A stretch of DNA of 64,000 nt, from assembly GCA_022316685.1 (NCBI GenBank), contig JAKJHU010000831.1, forward strand, positions 1 to 64,000. The letters are read 5' to 3'. The stretch is from Progne subis subis. Lineage: Eukaryota > Chordata > Aves > Passeriformes > Hirundinidae. The notes under the pieces are model-generated. The model was not told the origin of the DNA and ran no database searches. It saw nothing but the letters and a program-made list of their open reading frames with translations. Shown here in pieces: positions 44,501 to 56,436 of this stretch. Position 1 is the stretch's first letter; each line of letters opens with the position of its first letter. The position numbers were made by a program, and so were the translations under genes.

Positions 44501-45748
44501 TGCCGCAAACAGATGTCAGAGTGCTTGCTGTGCAAAGGCTCCATGAAAGCTGCAGATGCTGCTGATGCCACACACTAGGTCTGACATGAGAGGCCATGAC
44601 TCGTGTAATGATGTTTTTGAGACTCCAGTCCAGAAAAGGAAGCCTGTTTAATCTTTGCTGAGCACTGGTCACTGACCTGGAATATGCTTTCCTCCTGCAC
44701 ATGCACACAGATTCTCTCTCTTTAATTTCAGATGATCTGCTCTCGGAACCATGCACAGCCCTGACTTGCCTGAAGTGCAGCCTTGGGCTAGCGGCTTGCT
44801 TCCAGCCTACGGCTACCTACAGCCAGCTCTGTGCCCCCTGGCTCTCCTACCATCTCCCACCTGGGCCTTCAGGACCGTTCTGCTCGCTCCCTGCCCGGCC
44901 ACACAGCCTCATGACCCTCTGATACGGGCCCCGCGCAGTCAGAGTGGCAGTGGCAGCCCTTTCCTGCGGATGCAGTTCAGCCCCTACCGCATCCTTGTGA
45001 ATCCCATTTTTGTGCCACACTGGGGCTCGCCGCGGGCTCTCCTTTCTCTCAGAACACATCTCCCACAAAGGAAAGTCTAATGAAATATTTCCGCGCCGGA
45101 GCCAATTCCCACAGTCCCAGTCTCGGGACATCCCCGCGCTGCATCGGTCCCTGCCAGACTGTGCCCATGGCCAAAGGCGCTGCGGGGCCTCGCCCGCTCC
45201 CTGTACACGGGCGTCCCCGGCTGTCGGGGCTCGCTCTCCCCTGGAGCTCCGGGCTCCCGGGACTCCTCAGCCGCCCGGACCAGCGTCCGCTGCCGCTCCC
45301 CGTCCCCGGCGCTCCCGGACGTCCCGCACCGGGCGGCCTCGGTGTCGGCGTTCTGCCAGCCCCCGCTCCGCCCGGGCTCGCAGCCCCCGCCCGGCGCCTT
45401 CACGGTTCCGCTGAGCGCCTTCCCCTCGGCGGCTCTGCCCTGCAGCGGCACCGTGAGCTGTCGGTCCCGTCCCGTCCCGTCCCGTCCCATTCCGTCCCGT
45501 CCCGCCCGGCAGCTGCCAGCGCCGGGGCCGCCAGCGAGCCCGGTCCGGCCGCAGGTCCGCGGTGTTGCGCCGCCTCGGGCGCGTCCCCCCATCGCCCCCC
45601 CGCCCTCCCCAGCTCCATTGTCTCCACGGCGGAGGCAGAACAAAGCGCCTGGACCCGGTTCCGGTCCGGTCCCACCGTGCGGCGATGCCATCGTGAGTGG
45701 CAACGGGCGGGGGACGAGCTAGAGCCAGTCCCCGGCGCTAGGACTTAC
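41584..45748 (-). other. DCHS1: Probable DCHS1 5' UTR intron and upstream DNA
   Basis: This interval separates the start codon from a strong donor (GTAAGT) in the CpG island. Likely acceptors for the first coding exon, in gene sense, are ctcccTCTTAACCAG| (exon start 41668) and CTGCATTCCAG| (41646). The first has the better pyrimidine tract. Homopolymers lie at 43041-43056 (T) and 43502-43521 (A). A GC-richer patch at 42420-42790 could be an alternative first exon but has no decisive signal. No other gene is visible. Confidence 0.45.
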
Positions 45749-46230
45749 ACTGCGCGTCCCGTGCCGGCGGCGTTCACATCCCGCAGCGTCCGGCCCCGCC
45801 ACGACGTCCCGCAGCCTCCCCCCTGCTCCGGCGCCACGGTCGTTCCGGTACCGCCGGCCGCTCCAGCGCCCCGAGCGCTCCGGTGCTCCCCCGGTGCCGC
45901 GGCCGCCCCGGTGCGGCCGTGGCCCTGCGGAGCGCTCGGCGGCGGGTCGGCGTTGGCTCCGAGCGGGCTCGGCGCGAAGGCTCCTGCTGAAACCCGACCC
46001 AGCGCCGCCCTCAGCCCCCCTCTCCCTCCGCCGCCCCCCTCCCCGCCCCGCTCCGGAGCGCGCCGGCGGAGCGCGGCCTCGAGGCGGCCCCGGGCGGGCG
46101 AGCGGAGGTGCGGGCGGTGGGCCGGTATGGCCGGGCACCAAGGGGTCGGGGAGCAGGATCGGCAGGGAGAGGGAGAAAGGGCTGGACCTGGGGTACAGAA
46201 AGATGGAAGGAAACGGTGGGCGCCAGCAGC
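45070..46230 (-). promoter_or_regulatory. DCHS1: CpG island, probable DCHS1 promoter and non-coding first exon
   Basis: A dense CpG cluster upstream of the DCHS1 start codon, the only large one in the window. In gene sense a strong donor, CGCAGT|GTAAGTCC, ends a candidate non-coding exon at 45749. DCHS1 is known to start with a non-coding exon in mammals, which fits. The transcription start is not determinable here, and no clear TATA box is present. Long reading frames on both strands are a by-product of the GC content. Confidence 0.6.
45463..45507. repeat. (CCCGT)n pentanucleotide repeat in CpG island
   Basis: Eight or so CCCGT units with one variant (CCCATTCCGT). The opposite strand, which is the DCHS1 sense, reads (ACGGG)n, so it has runs of three G at regular spacing and could form a G-quadruplex. 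Confidence 0.85.
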
Positions 46231-46263
46231 CCGAGAAAATTGGAAGGGGTTGGCAGGAGCAGG

Positions 46264-46406
46264 AAGGAGAAGGAGAAGGAGAAGGAGAAGGAGAAGGAGA
46301 AGGAGAAGGAGAAGGAGAAGGAGAAGGAGAAGGAGAAGGAGAAGGAGAAGGAGAAGGAGAAGGAGAAGGAGAAGGAGAAGGAGAAGGAGAAGGAGAAGGA
46401 GAAGGA
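46264..46406. repeat. (GAGAAG)n hexanucleotide array, about 23 units
   Basis: A nearly perfect GGAGAA repeat of about 140 bp at the edge of the DCHS1 CpG island. One strand is all purine and the other, the DCHS1 sense, all pyrimidine. It lies roughly 0.5 kb upstream of the candidate exon 1 donor. Frames through it give runs of arginine, EG, SP, leucine or FS and are not genes. Confidence 0.97.
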
Positions 46407-46409
46407 ACG

Positions 46410-47180
46410 GGACGGGACCGGACAGGGAGAGGGCTGGGCAGGGTATGAAATGAGGCTGTGGGCAATGCTGGGGGCATGTGGGGACATGATCACAGGCCAT
46501 TCTTTCCTCTCTACCGCAGTTGCTTCTTCAGCACATAGCCCAGAGCTCAAATACCTGTGACCTGTCAACACCTTTACTCAGGTCAGGTGCTCCTAAGGTC
46601 CAGACTGGAAGATGCTCACCCAGTGTGCCTGTGCTACAAAGGACTGGGGCTCCACCAGTCTGTGCCAGGGAAGAAACCAAGACTGATGACTGTCCAGGTA
46701 TCTCCACCAGCAACTGGCTCCTCACCTCGGCTTGGCCATTCAGTCAGCTTTTCCGTGCTCCAGACAGGTCTCGGCAGTGTCTTTGTGTCTGTTGAAGCCA
46801 CGCAGCCTCTAGAGCCAATAACCACTGCTGGACCTTCTTTTATTTCTTAGTGGAGAAACTGCTGTTGACTAGGGTCTCTTGCTAAGATCATCTGCAAAAG
46901 GCCATGGCTTGACTCTGAGAGAGTCAAGATGGTCCTTACAATCTTGTGTCTGTTCCAGTTTCAACAACTTCAGCCCTGACTTAGCTACCATGTCTCTTAT
47001 TTCTCTGACAGACCTTTAATAACATTTTGTGTAGAGTATAACAGCTCTCAATCTCCATGTGTGAGAAATCAGGCAAAGAAGGTGAGAGAGGGGCACGGCT
47101 GAGTCAGGATCTGCTGGTCAAACTAAAGAGCAAGATGGAAATGCACAGGCACTGGAAACAGGAACAGGTATCCCAAGAGG
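46410..47180. other. Intergenic DNA, nothing recognised
   Basis: The 770 bases between the hexanucleotide array and the first CR1 copy show no exon, RNA gene or repeat family I can name. Confidence 0.5.
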
Positions 47181-48215
47181 AGTAAAAGGACCTTGGCCAG
47201 CTATGTAGGGAAATTGTGAGGAAGGCTAAGGCACAACTGGAGCTGACTTTGGTGAGAAATGCAAAGAATTATAGAAAGAGTTTCTACAGGTATGTCAGCC
47301 AGAAATGTCAAAGACAGTGTTTGCTAATAAACATGACTGGCAAACTGGTAACAAGGGACGAGGAGAAGGCTGATGGGTTCAGCCGTGTTGGGCAGGATCG
47401 TTGATCTGTTGGAGCATAGGAAGGCTCTGCAGAGGGATCTGGACGGGCTGGCTTGATGGGCTGATCAGCTGATGTGTGACATTCAACAAGGCCAGGTGCT
47501 GGGTCCTGGACTTGAATCACCACAACGTCAGGCAGCACTCCAGGCTGGGAACAGAGTGGCTGGAAAGCTGTAAAAGGACCTGGAGGCACTGGTTGACAGT
47601 GGCTAAACATGAGACAGCATGTGCCCAGGTGGGCAAGAAGGCTAAAGGCACCTGGTTTATGTCAGCAATAGTGTGGGCAGCAGGACCAGAGCAATAATTC
47701 CTCCCCTTTACTCCACTCTGAAAAGACTCTGCCTGGAGCACTGCTCCCAGCTCTGGAGTTCTCAGTACAGGAAAGACACAGACCTGTTGGATTGGTCCAG
47801 AAAAGAGCCCCCAAAATTATCAGATATCTGGAGCACCTCTCCTGTGAGGACACGCTGGAAGAGTTGGGGTTGTTTGGGCTGGAGAGAGTGGGCTCTGGGG
47901 AGATCTTAGAGCCCTTCCAGAACTTAAAAGGGGATTTTGACAAAGGTGGGGACAGAGTTTTTAGCAGGGCCTGTAATGACAGGACATGATGGGTTAAAAA
48001 AAAACAAAACAAAACAAAAACAAACTCAAAACCAGTAGATTCCGACTAAGTATAAGGAAGAAATGTTTATGGTGAGGATGGGGAAACAGTGTCAGGTTGG
48101 ATGGGGCTAGGAGTCACCTGATGCAGTAGAAGATGTCCCTGTTCATCGCGGGGTGGTTGGAGTAGGTGACCCTTAAAGGTGCCTTCCGACCCATCCCATG
48201 CTATGATTCCATTAT
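47180..48215 (+). repeat. CR1 retrotransposon, ORF2 remnant plus 3' end
   Basis: It follows CR1 order: GGCACAACTGGAGCTGACTT, then ...NAKNYRKSFYRYVSQK-like coding, GATGTGTGACATTCAACAAG, GGTTGTTTGGGCTGGAGAGA, and an end at CATCCCATGCTATGATTCC. It is broken by an internal deletion, stops and an A-rich insertion near 47997-48030. Confidence 0.85.
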
Positions 48216-49520
48216 TCAAACATTACACTCACCTTTAAGAAAGGGAATAAGGAACTCAGAGAACCTCCATTTTGTCAAGGTCATCACCAAACCTGGAAAA
48301 TTCATGGACCACATTGTCCCAGAATCCATTTCTGACCATATGGAGAAGAAAGAGGCAATCAGGCATAGTCAGCATAGATTTAGCAAGCACAAATCATGCC
48401 TGAGAAGCCCAATTAATTTCTCTGACAAAATGATTGGCTGTATGGATGAAGGGAAAGCAGTAGATACAAAGTGCCTTGACAGCACTGACAGCTGCTCCCA
48501 CTGAATTTTAGGTTATGACCTGAGGACATACGGTCTGAGTGAATGGAGCACTAGGTGGGCTGAAAAATTGTTGCACCTCTGGGCTGTAAGGGTAGTGACC
48601 AATGACTCAATACAGGGTTGGTGCCTTGCAGCCAACAAAATGTACCAAGTATTGATTTAGGAGCCAGCATTGTTCAGTGTCTTTGTTGATACTCTGTGAT
48701 TACATGGAGCACAAGTCCGGAGATGACACTAGGAGGGGTTCACTGATACGTGGCACTTTAGTCTAGAAACTCACAGAAAGGAATTAGCAGAAACCTCATG
48801 AAGTTCAATAAGGAGAAGTACAAAGTTCTGCATCTGAGTCGGAATATCCCCAAAATTGGTACAGGTTTGCAACTATCTGGCTAAGTCGCAGTCCTGCTGA
48901 AAGGAACATGAGTGTAGGGATGAACATGGAATGAAGTCAATAGGATGCTCTCACTGCAAATCAGGCCAACAACTCCCTACACTGCAGTAGGAGAATGGTC
49001 AGCAGCAGATCAAGGGAAATAACCATCCCCCCTGAACTGGGATATAGTGAAGCCACATCTGGAATCCTCTGTACATTTTTGTCTCTCCCTGTTCATGAGT
49101 TTTTCATTGAAAAATTGTAGGAGGTAGGTAGTGGTCTGGGATATCTGATCAATTTATAGCAAGACACTGAAGAAGCTGGGCTCTCTTGGTCACCAGACCA
49201 AGATGCTTAAGCAGGAAAGTTTAACAGCATCCTGCTGCTATCTGAAGGACAGGTTACAAAGATGATGGAACCAAATGCAGACAGAAGCACAATAACAATG
49301 ACCACACTTAGACCTTGAGAGATTCAGAGTGAAGATTAGAGAAAGTTTTTTTTCACTGGAAGAGTAGTGTAGCACTGGAAAAAGCTACTCATAGAGTGAA
49401 TCTCATCCCCTTGCAAGTTTCCAAGGCTGATCTGACCTGCTATTGTTGATATTCTTCACATAAGAGGTTGGATTATTCCATTCTGGACACCCCTGTTAAC
49501 CACAGGACTGTCTAGTAATT
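48216..49520 (+). repeat. CR1 retrotransposon, older degraded copy
   Basis: Directly follows the previous copy. Recognisable blocks are AAATCATGCCTGAGAAGCCC, AGTAGATACAAAGTGCCTTG, CTCATGAAGTTCAATAAGGA and GTGAAGCCACATCTGGAATC, in CR1 order. The 3' end fades near 49500. It is more diverged than its neighbour. Confidence 0.7.
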
Positions 49521-49929
49521 CAATTTCTGTTATGCTACTCCTTAATAATGGTTTTTTGCTTTTTATGATGTCCCAGTCACTCTCTATACTCACAATGCCT
49601 CTTGACTTTGTGTCACTGAGCTATCTTATCCATATACTTTTTTTTTCTGAGACCTTTAGTGAAAAAAAAAATGAAATAGATGAGCTCTAAAACTGACCTT
49701 GAAAAGACTGTGCATTTCCTCAAGCACAAACATCAAATTTATTGGTTTGGGCAGGGTTTTTTTGCCAGTCTTTCACATTTTAGAGTTTTCATATTAATAT
49801 CTATATTCTTCAGTTGAGTAAATAATTTCTCATGTGTTATTACAGCACTGCAGTTTAGTCTGCTCAACCAAAAGGTTGATCCTGGCCCCAAAAAAGCCAC
49901 TTATCGAGTTGTCTGATGTGCTATTCTGG

Positions 49930-50870
49930 CATAATTTGGCAAAATCACAGAATATGCTGAGTTGGAAAGCTCAAGGATCATCAAGACCCACTGCTGGCCT
50001 TGCACAGCACCATCCCCAAGAGTCGCACCACATGCACGATGGTATTACCCAAATGCTCCTTGTAGCCTCTGTTAGGCTTGGTGCTATGATCACTGCCTCT
50101 GGCTGAAGGACCTGTTCTAATATCCAACCTAAACCTCCCCTCACACAGCTTCAGGGGAGTCCTGTCACTGGTCACCACGGAGATCAGTGTTTGCCCCTCT
50201 TCCTCCCTGCATGAGGAAACTGTAGACAGTGTTGAGGTCTCTTCTCCAGCTGAACAGACCAAGTGTCCTTAGCTGCTCCTCACACGCCTTCTGCTCCTCC
50301 ACCATCTCTTGCCCTCCTTTGGAGGTTCTCTAATAGTTTAATATCTTTCTTACATTGCAGTGACACAATATTCAAGGTGAGGCCGCCCCAGTGCAGAGCA
50401 GAGTGGGGCAATCCCCTCCCTGGCCTGGCCAGCCATGCTGTGCCTGATGCCTCCAGGACGGGGTTGGCCCTCCAGCTGCCAGGGCACTGCTGACTCATAT
50501 TCAGCTTTCAGCTGACTAGGACCCCCAGGTCTCCTTCCACAGCTCTGCTTTCCAGCACCTCATTTCCCAGTTTGTACATACATCCAGGATGCCCCATCCC
50601 AGGTGCAGAACCAGGCACTTTCCCCTGTTGAACTTCATCTGGTTGGTGATTGTCCTGTCCTCTGATATTTCCAGGTCTCTCTGCAAGGCCTCCCTGCCTT
50701 GGAGGGAGTCAACAGCTCTGCACAGTTTTATATCAACAGCAAACTTGCTTAGTATCCCTTCCATTCCTGCATCCAGGTAATTTATGATGTTAAAGAGCAC
50801 AGGGCCTATCACATTGCTGCCACTTTTTTTCAAATTATCATTTCCCTTTAAAATCTACTTTGAATCTTTT
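49930..50870 (-). repeat. CR1 retrotransposon, reverse transcriptase end plus 3' region
   Basis: On the minus strand a frame at 50833-50516 reads VLFNIINYLDAGMEGILSKF, then QGREALQRDLE and MKFNRGKCLVLHLG, the C-terminal part of the CR1 reverse transcriptase. The expected FADDTKL reads FAVDIKL, so a catalytic aspartate is lost. The plus strand shows GGTGAGGCCGCCCCAGTGCA and related blocks in antisense order. Inactive. Confidence 0.9.
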
Positions 50871-52600
50871 ATGCTACTGCAAGCAATCTGCATTTTCCTA
50901 GGTCAGTCCTTCCTTCAGTACCAATGATTTTGTTAGTCCTCGGTCCCATGGCATTACCCCAGATTATCAAACAACCTTCCTCTCAGACTTGCAATTGGTT
51001 CCCAAGTGCTCCCTCTTCTCAAAGATAGAAATTAGTGGATTCCTTTTTGGTCTTCCAGTAAATTCTAGTTTACTAGATACTCTGGGAGCAACTTTGCAAA
51101 GGAGGGGAGAACAGACTCACATTATATGCTTGGACATCCATAGAGGCCGTCCACAGTCATTCTGACGTGCATATGTGGACTTGTAGAAAGAGGTTAAGCT
51201 GAGCTGTGCTTTGTGAGAGCAACTATGACACAGAAGCAAGAGCAGAAATATGCTATTCACCTACTCAGAGCAGACCATTACTGGTAGCTGCATTTAATCA
51301 GTGCTTTGGTGAACTCCCAGAACTGAAATAATGAAGGAGCTGATAAAATATGGCAAAATGAGCCCAAGCTCAGCTGAGATGCAAAAAAAAATGCACTCTC
51401 TGCATGCTCCAAGAGCTGCAGGCAAACATGGTGGGATGCCATGATGCCATACCTCACGATGCTGTTCTGCCACACCACACCAACCCCGAACCCAGAACCA
51501 GGTACATCCCTATCCAGACTGGACTTGCGTGTTCCTATCCTCACCCTTAGCAGGTGGGAAGTGGTTGGGCAGTTGGGCACCTTCCTGCTCGATGGTAACT
51601 TGCTCCCAAAGCCTACAGGAGTCACCTGGCCCATAGCACAGCAGGACTGAGCTCGCTGCTCAGAGGCTTCTGCTTGTGCAGGCTGAAGTGTGGCTCCAAG
51701 TCCAAAACAGGAAATCCTTCTAGGATGTGCTTAGGCTCCGATTCCCGGATGTTTGCAGCAAGCAAAGGCTTCCTCCATGCAGAATGGAGGTTAAAAATAA
51801 AATAAAGCACCTGCTAGGAACATACATGGCTGGGGCTGGAGGGAAAGTGAGGCGACAGCTCTCCCTAAGATAGGAGAAAGTATTTTTTGTGTGAGACCTC
51901 AAGTTTGCTTCTGCTGTTTAGAATTCCCTTGAAATCCATGAAAGACAATCCATTAAATCAATGAACAGAGAAAGAGCTGCAGGATCATTTCACCTACAAA
52001 TGGAGCTGGTACATCAGCTGTGCAGGTCTGTATTCACAGCCAGGACAAGAGGAAATTCCTCTGTGAGCTGCTTCGTGATCTAACCCAACTAGAGAGCTTT
52101 GAACCTCACAGTGGAAGAGTTCTTCTGCATTCCCTGCTTGTCTGGATGGACACAGAAAAGTTGCTGTCACACATAGTTCTCACAACAGGCATATTTCTGT
52201 GCCACAGGGGCTGTTCTTGTAGCCCTAAATGTAAGGGCCTCTCCCTGGGCTGCACGTGATGGATGCTTTTAAGGTAAAGCAGGTAGAATTCAATTTGTTG
52301 ATAAGAATGTTTATACCCTTGGAAATTTGGTGAAGCTCTGGCAGGTATTTTCTAAACAGCATAGTAGGGGCAGGTTTTAAACAGAAGCAGAAAGATCTAG
52401 GGCTGTCAGAGGATTCATTTCCTCACCTAAAAAAGGCTTCAGGTGAACCCAGGAGCACCCGCCATACTTCTCAGATGTGCACCTAGCTAGTTCTAAAAGT
52501 CCACCCATAATGAAGATTTCATAAACCTGCCAGTCAATCTATTCAGTGTTAAATTTTATTTACTATTATTTAAACATTATTTCTTGTACTACCTGTCATG
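50871..52600. other. Intergenic DNA, nothing recognised
   Basis: AT-rich single-copy-looking sequence. I found no gene, RNA or named repeat. Short open frames lack family resemblance. Confidence 0.45.
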
Positions 52601-52990
52601 AACACCAGAAGGAGATTGTTTGCAACTGTCCTTTACAAATCAAGGCATTCATCATACCTTTTCACTCTTCTCTAAGCTAAATTGCCCAGAGCATTTGATC
52701 TTTCCATATTGCATTTTCTGAACCTCTAATTGTCTCCTCTGGACATTTGCAAATATTCCATATTCTCTGGGGTGCACTGGCTAGTACTGGACACAGTCTG
52801 TGACTGTGGGCCTGATCACAGCAAAGCAGAGCCAGAAATGTTAGTTCATGCATCCTGCAAGTCATATTCCTGTTTATACCATCTCATATGGTGCTGTTTT
52901 GGTTTTACAATGTGCCCTCAACTGATTCACATTCAACCTACAGGTCCCTACAAATGAAACCATATAGACTGTTTTTCTCAGTCTATCTGT
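52600..52990 (-). repeat. Probable ancient CR1/L3-like fragment
   Basis: Blocks TCTGAACCTCTAATTGTCTC, GTGCACTGGCTAGTACTGGA and TCAACTGATTCACATTCAAC follow the order of old CR1 copies in antisense (the usual 'actggacacag' and 'gactcatattcaac' landmarks). Highly diverged. Confidence 0.5.
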
Positions 52991-55575
52991 ACAGTATATT
53001 ATTCCTATTAAGCAAATAAACTTCCTACCAAGGAATAATAATTTTTAAATTTCTGTCAATGTTTTTAGTGTCTTGACTAATGATAATCAAAGAAATATAA
53101 ACTGCCTAAACAGAAGGACACAGAACAACGGGGAAATTCTGTTACTGCAGCTTTAGTGATGCAAACTTAATGTTCAATATTTACAAAGGCTTTAGAAAAC
53201 TCAAAATGGCCAACGAAGAGTCATAAGAGTGAGCCGGGATCCAAGGAATTAGGTTCCATGTGAAGATCTTTAGTAAGATTTTTAGAACTAATGATTTCTA
53301 AGGATCTCTAAGAATGAAAATTTTAATTTTTTTAAATAATAACAAGGTTTCAATCTAGCAAATAAAGGTGTAACAGGGGCAATACTGTGGAACTGAAGTT
53401 GTACAAACTGAAAGGAAAGAGCAGTAGTGTGTCACCCTGGTTTTTCAAAAGGCTTTAAAACACTCAGTGGAAGGAGGAATTAATCACTAGAATAACCATG
53501 AAAAAGATGTAACAGATTCCTAGCAGTCAAAGTTGTACATCTTGGCTAATAAGGGTGCTGGGCCAGCTCATATGCACCATGCTTTTTTCCAGAAAACTTG
53601 CACCACATGACCCCTGAGATCACGTCCAGCCTGGTATTCTCCAGTTCTACAAGTCTATGGTCTTTCTCAAGAGGACAGAGCTCTGTCCCAGAGCTTCTGT
53701 GAGCTTTGCAATTCCCAAAGGATGCTGGCAGTGTCATCCAGTCCTGGTGTCTCAACTGCCCTCTGAACACGTGTGCTGCCTGCCCCATGAGACCCTTCCC
53801 AAAGAGACGGCTGAACTGTGTCAAACCAAGGAACCGTTGTATGAGAAAAGGCAACGAAATCATGTTAAGAAGGATACTGTCTAATATATGTTCATCTGTG
53901 AGCCGAGACAAAACAGAAATCAACATTTCCAGAGGGTAAGTTGACTGAGCCGAGCCCTGTGCTTCTGACTGCTCTACTTCCTGTACTGGCTTCTTCCATT
54001 CTCCTCCTCTGAAATGTCCTCATCCACGTTTGCAGCAGGGTGACCTCATTTGGCAGCAGTTCTGCCAGTGAACGCTGACTGGAGCGCACCGCTCTCACCG
54101 GTGCCTCTTAGAAAGCTGCTTGCTAAGGCCTGGACTTCCTCCCTGGTAGCAAACAAGTCTCCTTCTGTTCCCCTGAAAATCAGCTGGGAGGAAGCAAGAT
54201 GGGGGGGTGGTTTCCGAAATGCTGCGGATTGTGATTACACACACAGCCTCGGAATCCGCGGGCTGGGGGCAGGGGGTGCAGGGGCTGCAGGGGAAATCCA
54301 GGTTATTTTTGCATGAGGTGGCACATGCCTTTGGTCAGCAGGGTTCGAAACAGGTATGAGCCTGATAGCAAAGGACCTGCTGATTCTGGTGAAAGGAGGA
54401 AAACAGCTTGAGAATTATTCCTTCCTAAGGAACATGGGTTTTGCTTTTGAGGAGTTTTCTATATATAGTGAGGTGATTATTTCAGAATGGAAAAAGTTTG
54501 TTCAGGAAGGAAAGGCTCTGAGATCAGTAGAGTCAAATCTCACCCACATGCTGCCGACTCCATTGGACTCTTCTGCCCAGCAGCAGGGACTCGGGAGAAG
54601 TCTGCAGGGATGAGGGTACTGTCCAGGAATTGCCCACTTGAACCAAATTCCTCTACACTTCAGCTTTGGTTCAAGCTCTGGTCTGCCATGGAGTGGCAGG
54701 TCTGAAATAAGATCTGATGATTTCTCCAGGAGAAAAAAAAAAAAAGCAGACCGCGTGATCTTCTTTTTCCCTCTGACAAACCATGTTTATCATCCACAAC
54801 TGTTGCGCACTGGGATGCAACGACGTCCCACAAATACTCTGGACTGCAGATGCCAGCAGCAAATGGGAGCAGTGCCACGCTGACCAGACAGTCTGTGCAG
54901 AATATGCTGTATGAATACATCAGATACCACAAATGGGCAAGGGGAGTTGTGTGCGGAGAGGATCACGAGCACACACACAGACACACAGACATACAGACAC
55001 ACACACACACACTGACAAGGACCGCCAGCCCAGAGGAAGGCAGAACGAACTGGTATGGTGCAGCTCCATCTTGCGGGAGTTTATGTCTGACACAATCCTG
55101 AGCCCCTGAATTTGTTATCTGTGGCCTAGCATTGCTTATGAGTCTCAGGCACTGACCAGTGTGCCTGCTAAATGTATCATGTTTGAGCTATTTAAAAAAA
55201 ACCCAAACTAATAGATTGTTACCTTGCAGTTACCATGATGCACATAATTTGACAAACATGTGACCATTAGTTAACATCACATGATCTAATCCAAGTCACA
55301 ATCGCAAAATATCCCATAGGTTAAAAGTGCACATGTGAGCCTACCTTTCACTTTAAAAGTTACTCAGTCTTCCACATTAAATCCCAGCCCTGTTGCTCCT
55401 CCAACAACAGTCAGGCTGCAAACCACTACTTTGCTGATCCTGTTTAACATAACCTAAAGAGCCGTAACTGATGCAGAAGAAGGAAGAAAATTTGGTTTAT
55501 GAATCAATTTAATTATTCTTAAATATCCAGAAATAACTCAGGCCACCAAGAGGTGCTGTGAGATAAGAGGAGGGA
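52991..55575. other. Intergenic DNA, including a short CA-rich tract
   Basis: No gene recognised. A short imperfect (CA)n/(CAGA) tract lies at about 54968-55014. Short frames such as that at 53926-53546 (minus) have no recognisable domain. Confidence 0.45.
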
Positions 55576-55579
55576 CAGA

Positions 55580-56165
55580 TAATTCAGGAGGAATATAGAG
55601 ATGTTATCCAAACAAGCAGAAAAGGGGTGGGGAAAACCAAAGCCCTCAGAGAGTCAAATATGGCAAGAGGTGTGAAGTGCAATAAGAGAGGCTTCTGCAG
55701 ATATATTTGTAGCAACAGGAAAACTAAGGAAAACATGGACCCACAAGCAAACGGGGCAAGCATCCCAGTGATGAAGGACGTGGAACAGCAGCCTTCAGGG
55801 ATTGCAGGTCTCTAAGACCAAAGTGAAGCTTGAGAGCAAGGAATATACCAGTGGAGCAGACTGACATAGGGACTACTTTTAACAGAGGCCTGAAATGAAG
55901 CAGCCATGGGTAGTGAAGGAGCTGGGTAACATAATTTTGAGGCCATTCGTGATTTTCTTTGAGAGGGCATGGTGATGAAGGGAGGTTCCTGATGGCTGGA
56001 AGAAAGCAAATATCACTCCGATCTTCCAGAACGGCATAAAAGAGGATCTGGGGAACTGCAAGCCAGTCATCCTTGCCTCTGTCCCTAGAAAGGTGATGGA
56101 GAAAACCTTCCTGAAAAGCATTTCCAAACACAGGAAGGCACAAAGGTGGTGGGGAGTAATTAGCA
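55580..56165 (+). repeat. CR1 ORF2 fragment, degraded
   Basis: It includes the segments ...CNKRGFCRYICSNRKTKENM (compare CR1 KKGFYRYI-KRKTKENV), GGAAGAAAGCAAATATCACT and AGGATCTGGGGAACTGCAAG in CR1 order. It ends abruptly where the SINE begins. Confidence 0.8.
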
Positions 56166-56167
56166 AA

Positions 56168-56297
56168 GGTTTTAGCTCCATTGGTGAGAGCATGGTGCTA
56201 ATAAGGTTGTGGGTTCAATCCCTGTATAGACCATTCTCTCAAGAGGTAGACTTTGTGATCCTTGTGGGTCCTTTCCAGCTAAGAAAATTCTGTGATT
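56168..56297 (+). repeat. tRNA-Ile-derived SINE with CR1-like tail (TguSINE1-like)
   Basis: The head GGTTTTAGCTCCATTGGTGA followed by GAGCATGGTGCTAATAAGGT matches tRNA-Ile, including the AAT anticodon loop (CTAATAA). The B box GGTTCAATCC is at 56212-56221. The tail ...GGTCCTTTCCAGCTAAGAAA, ATTCTGTGAT resembles a CR1 3' end. SINEs of this build are known from songbirds. A 5-base gap after the anticodon region and the tail make it a SINE, not a functional tRNA gene. Confidence 0.8.
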
Positions 56298-56436
56298 TAT
56301 AAGGAGAAAATCGTGCTTCAAGTAGCCCGATAGCCTCTTACAAGGAGATGATTTAGCGTAGGGGAGGAGATCAGCAGATGTTGGTGGCTCAGCTTTAGTA
56401 AGCCTCTAGTCAGGAAGCACAACCACAGTCAAAATT

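Noticed and set aside
45080..46453. A 457-codon plus-strand open frame across the CpG island and GAGAAG array
   Set aside because: Its end is a pure arginine run from the repeat and the rest is GC-rich, low-complexity sequence. All frames on both strands are open here, so openness carries no information.
50263..50833. An independent gene on the minus strand reading MKFNRGKC and nearby motifs
   Set aside because: It is the C-terminal part of the CR1 reverse transcriptase with a lost catalytic aspartate.
56168..56240. A functional tRNA-Ile gene
   Set aside because: The head is diverged and shortened after the anticodon and continues into a CR1-like tail. It is a SINE.
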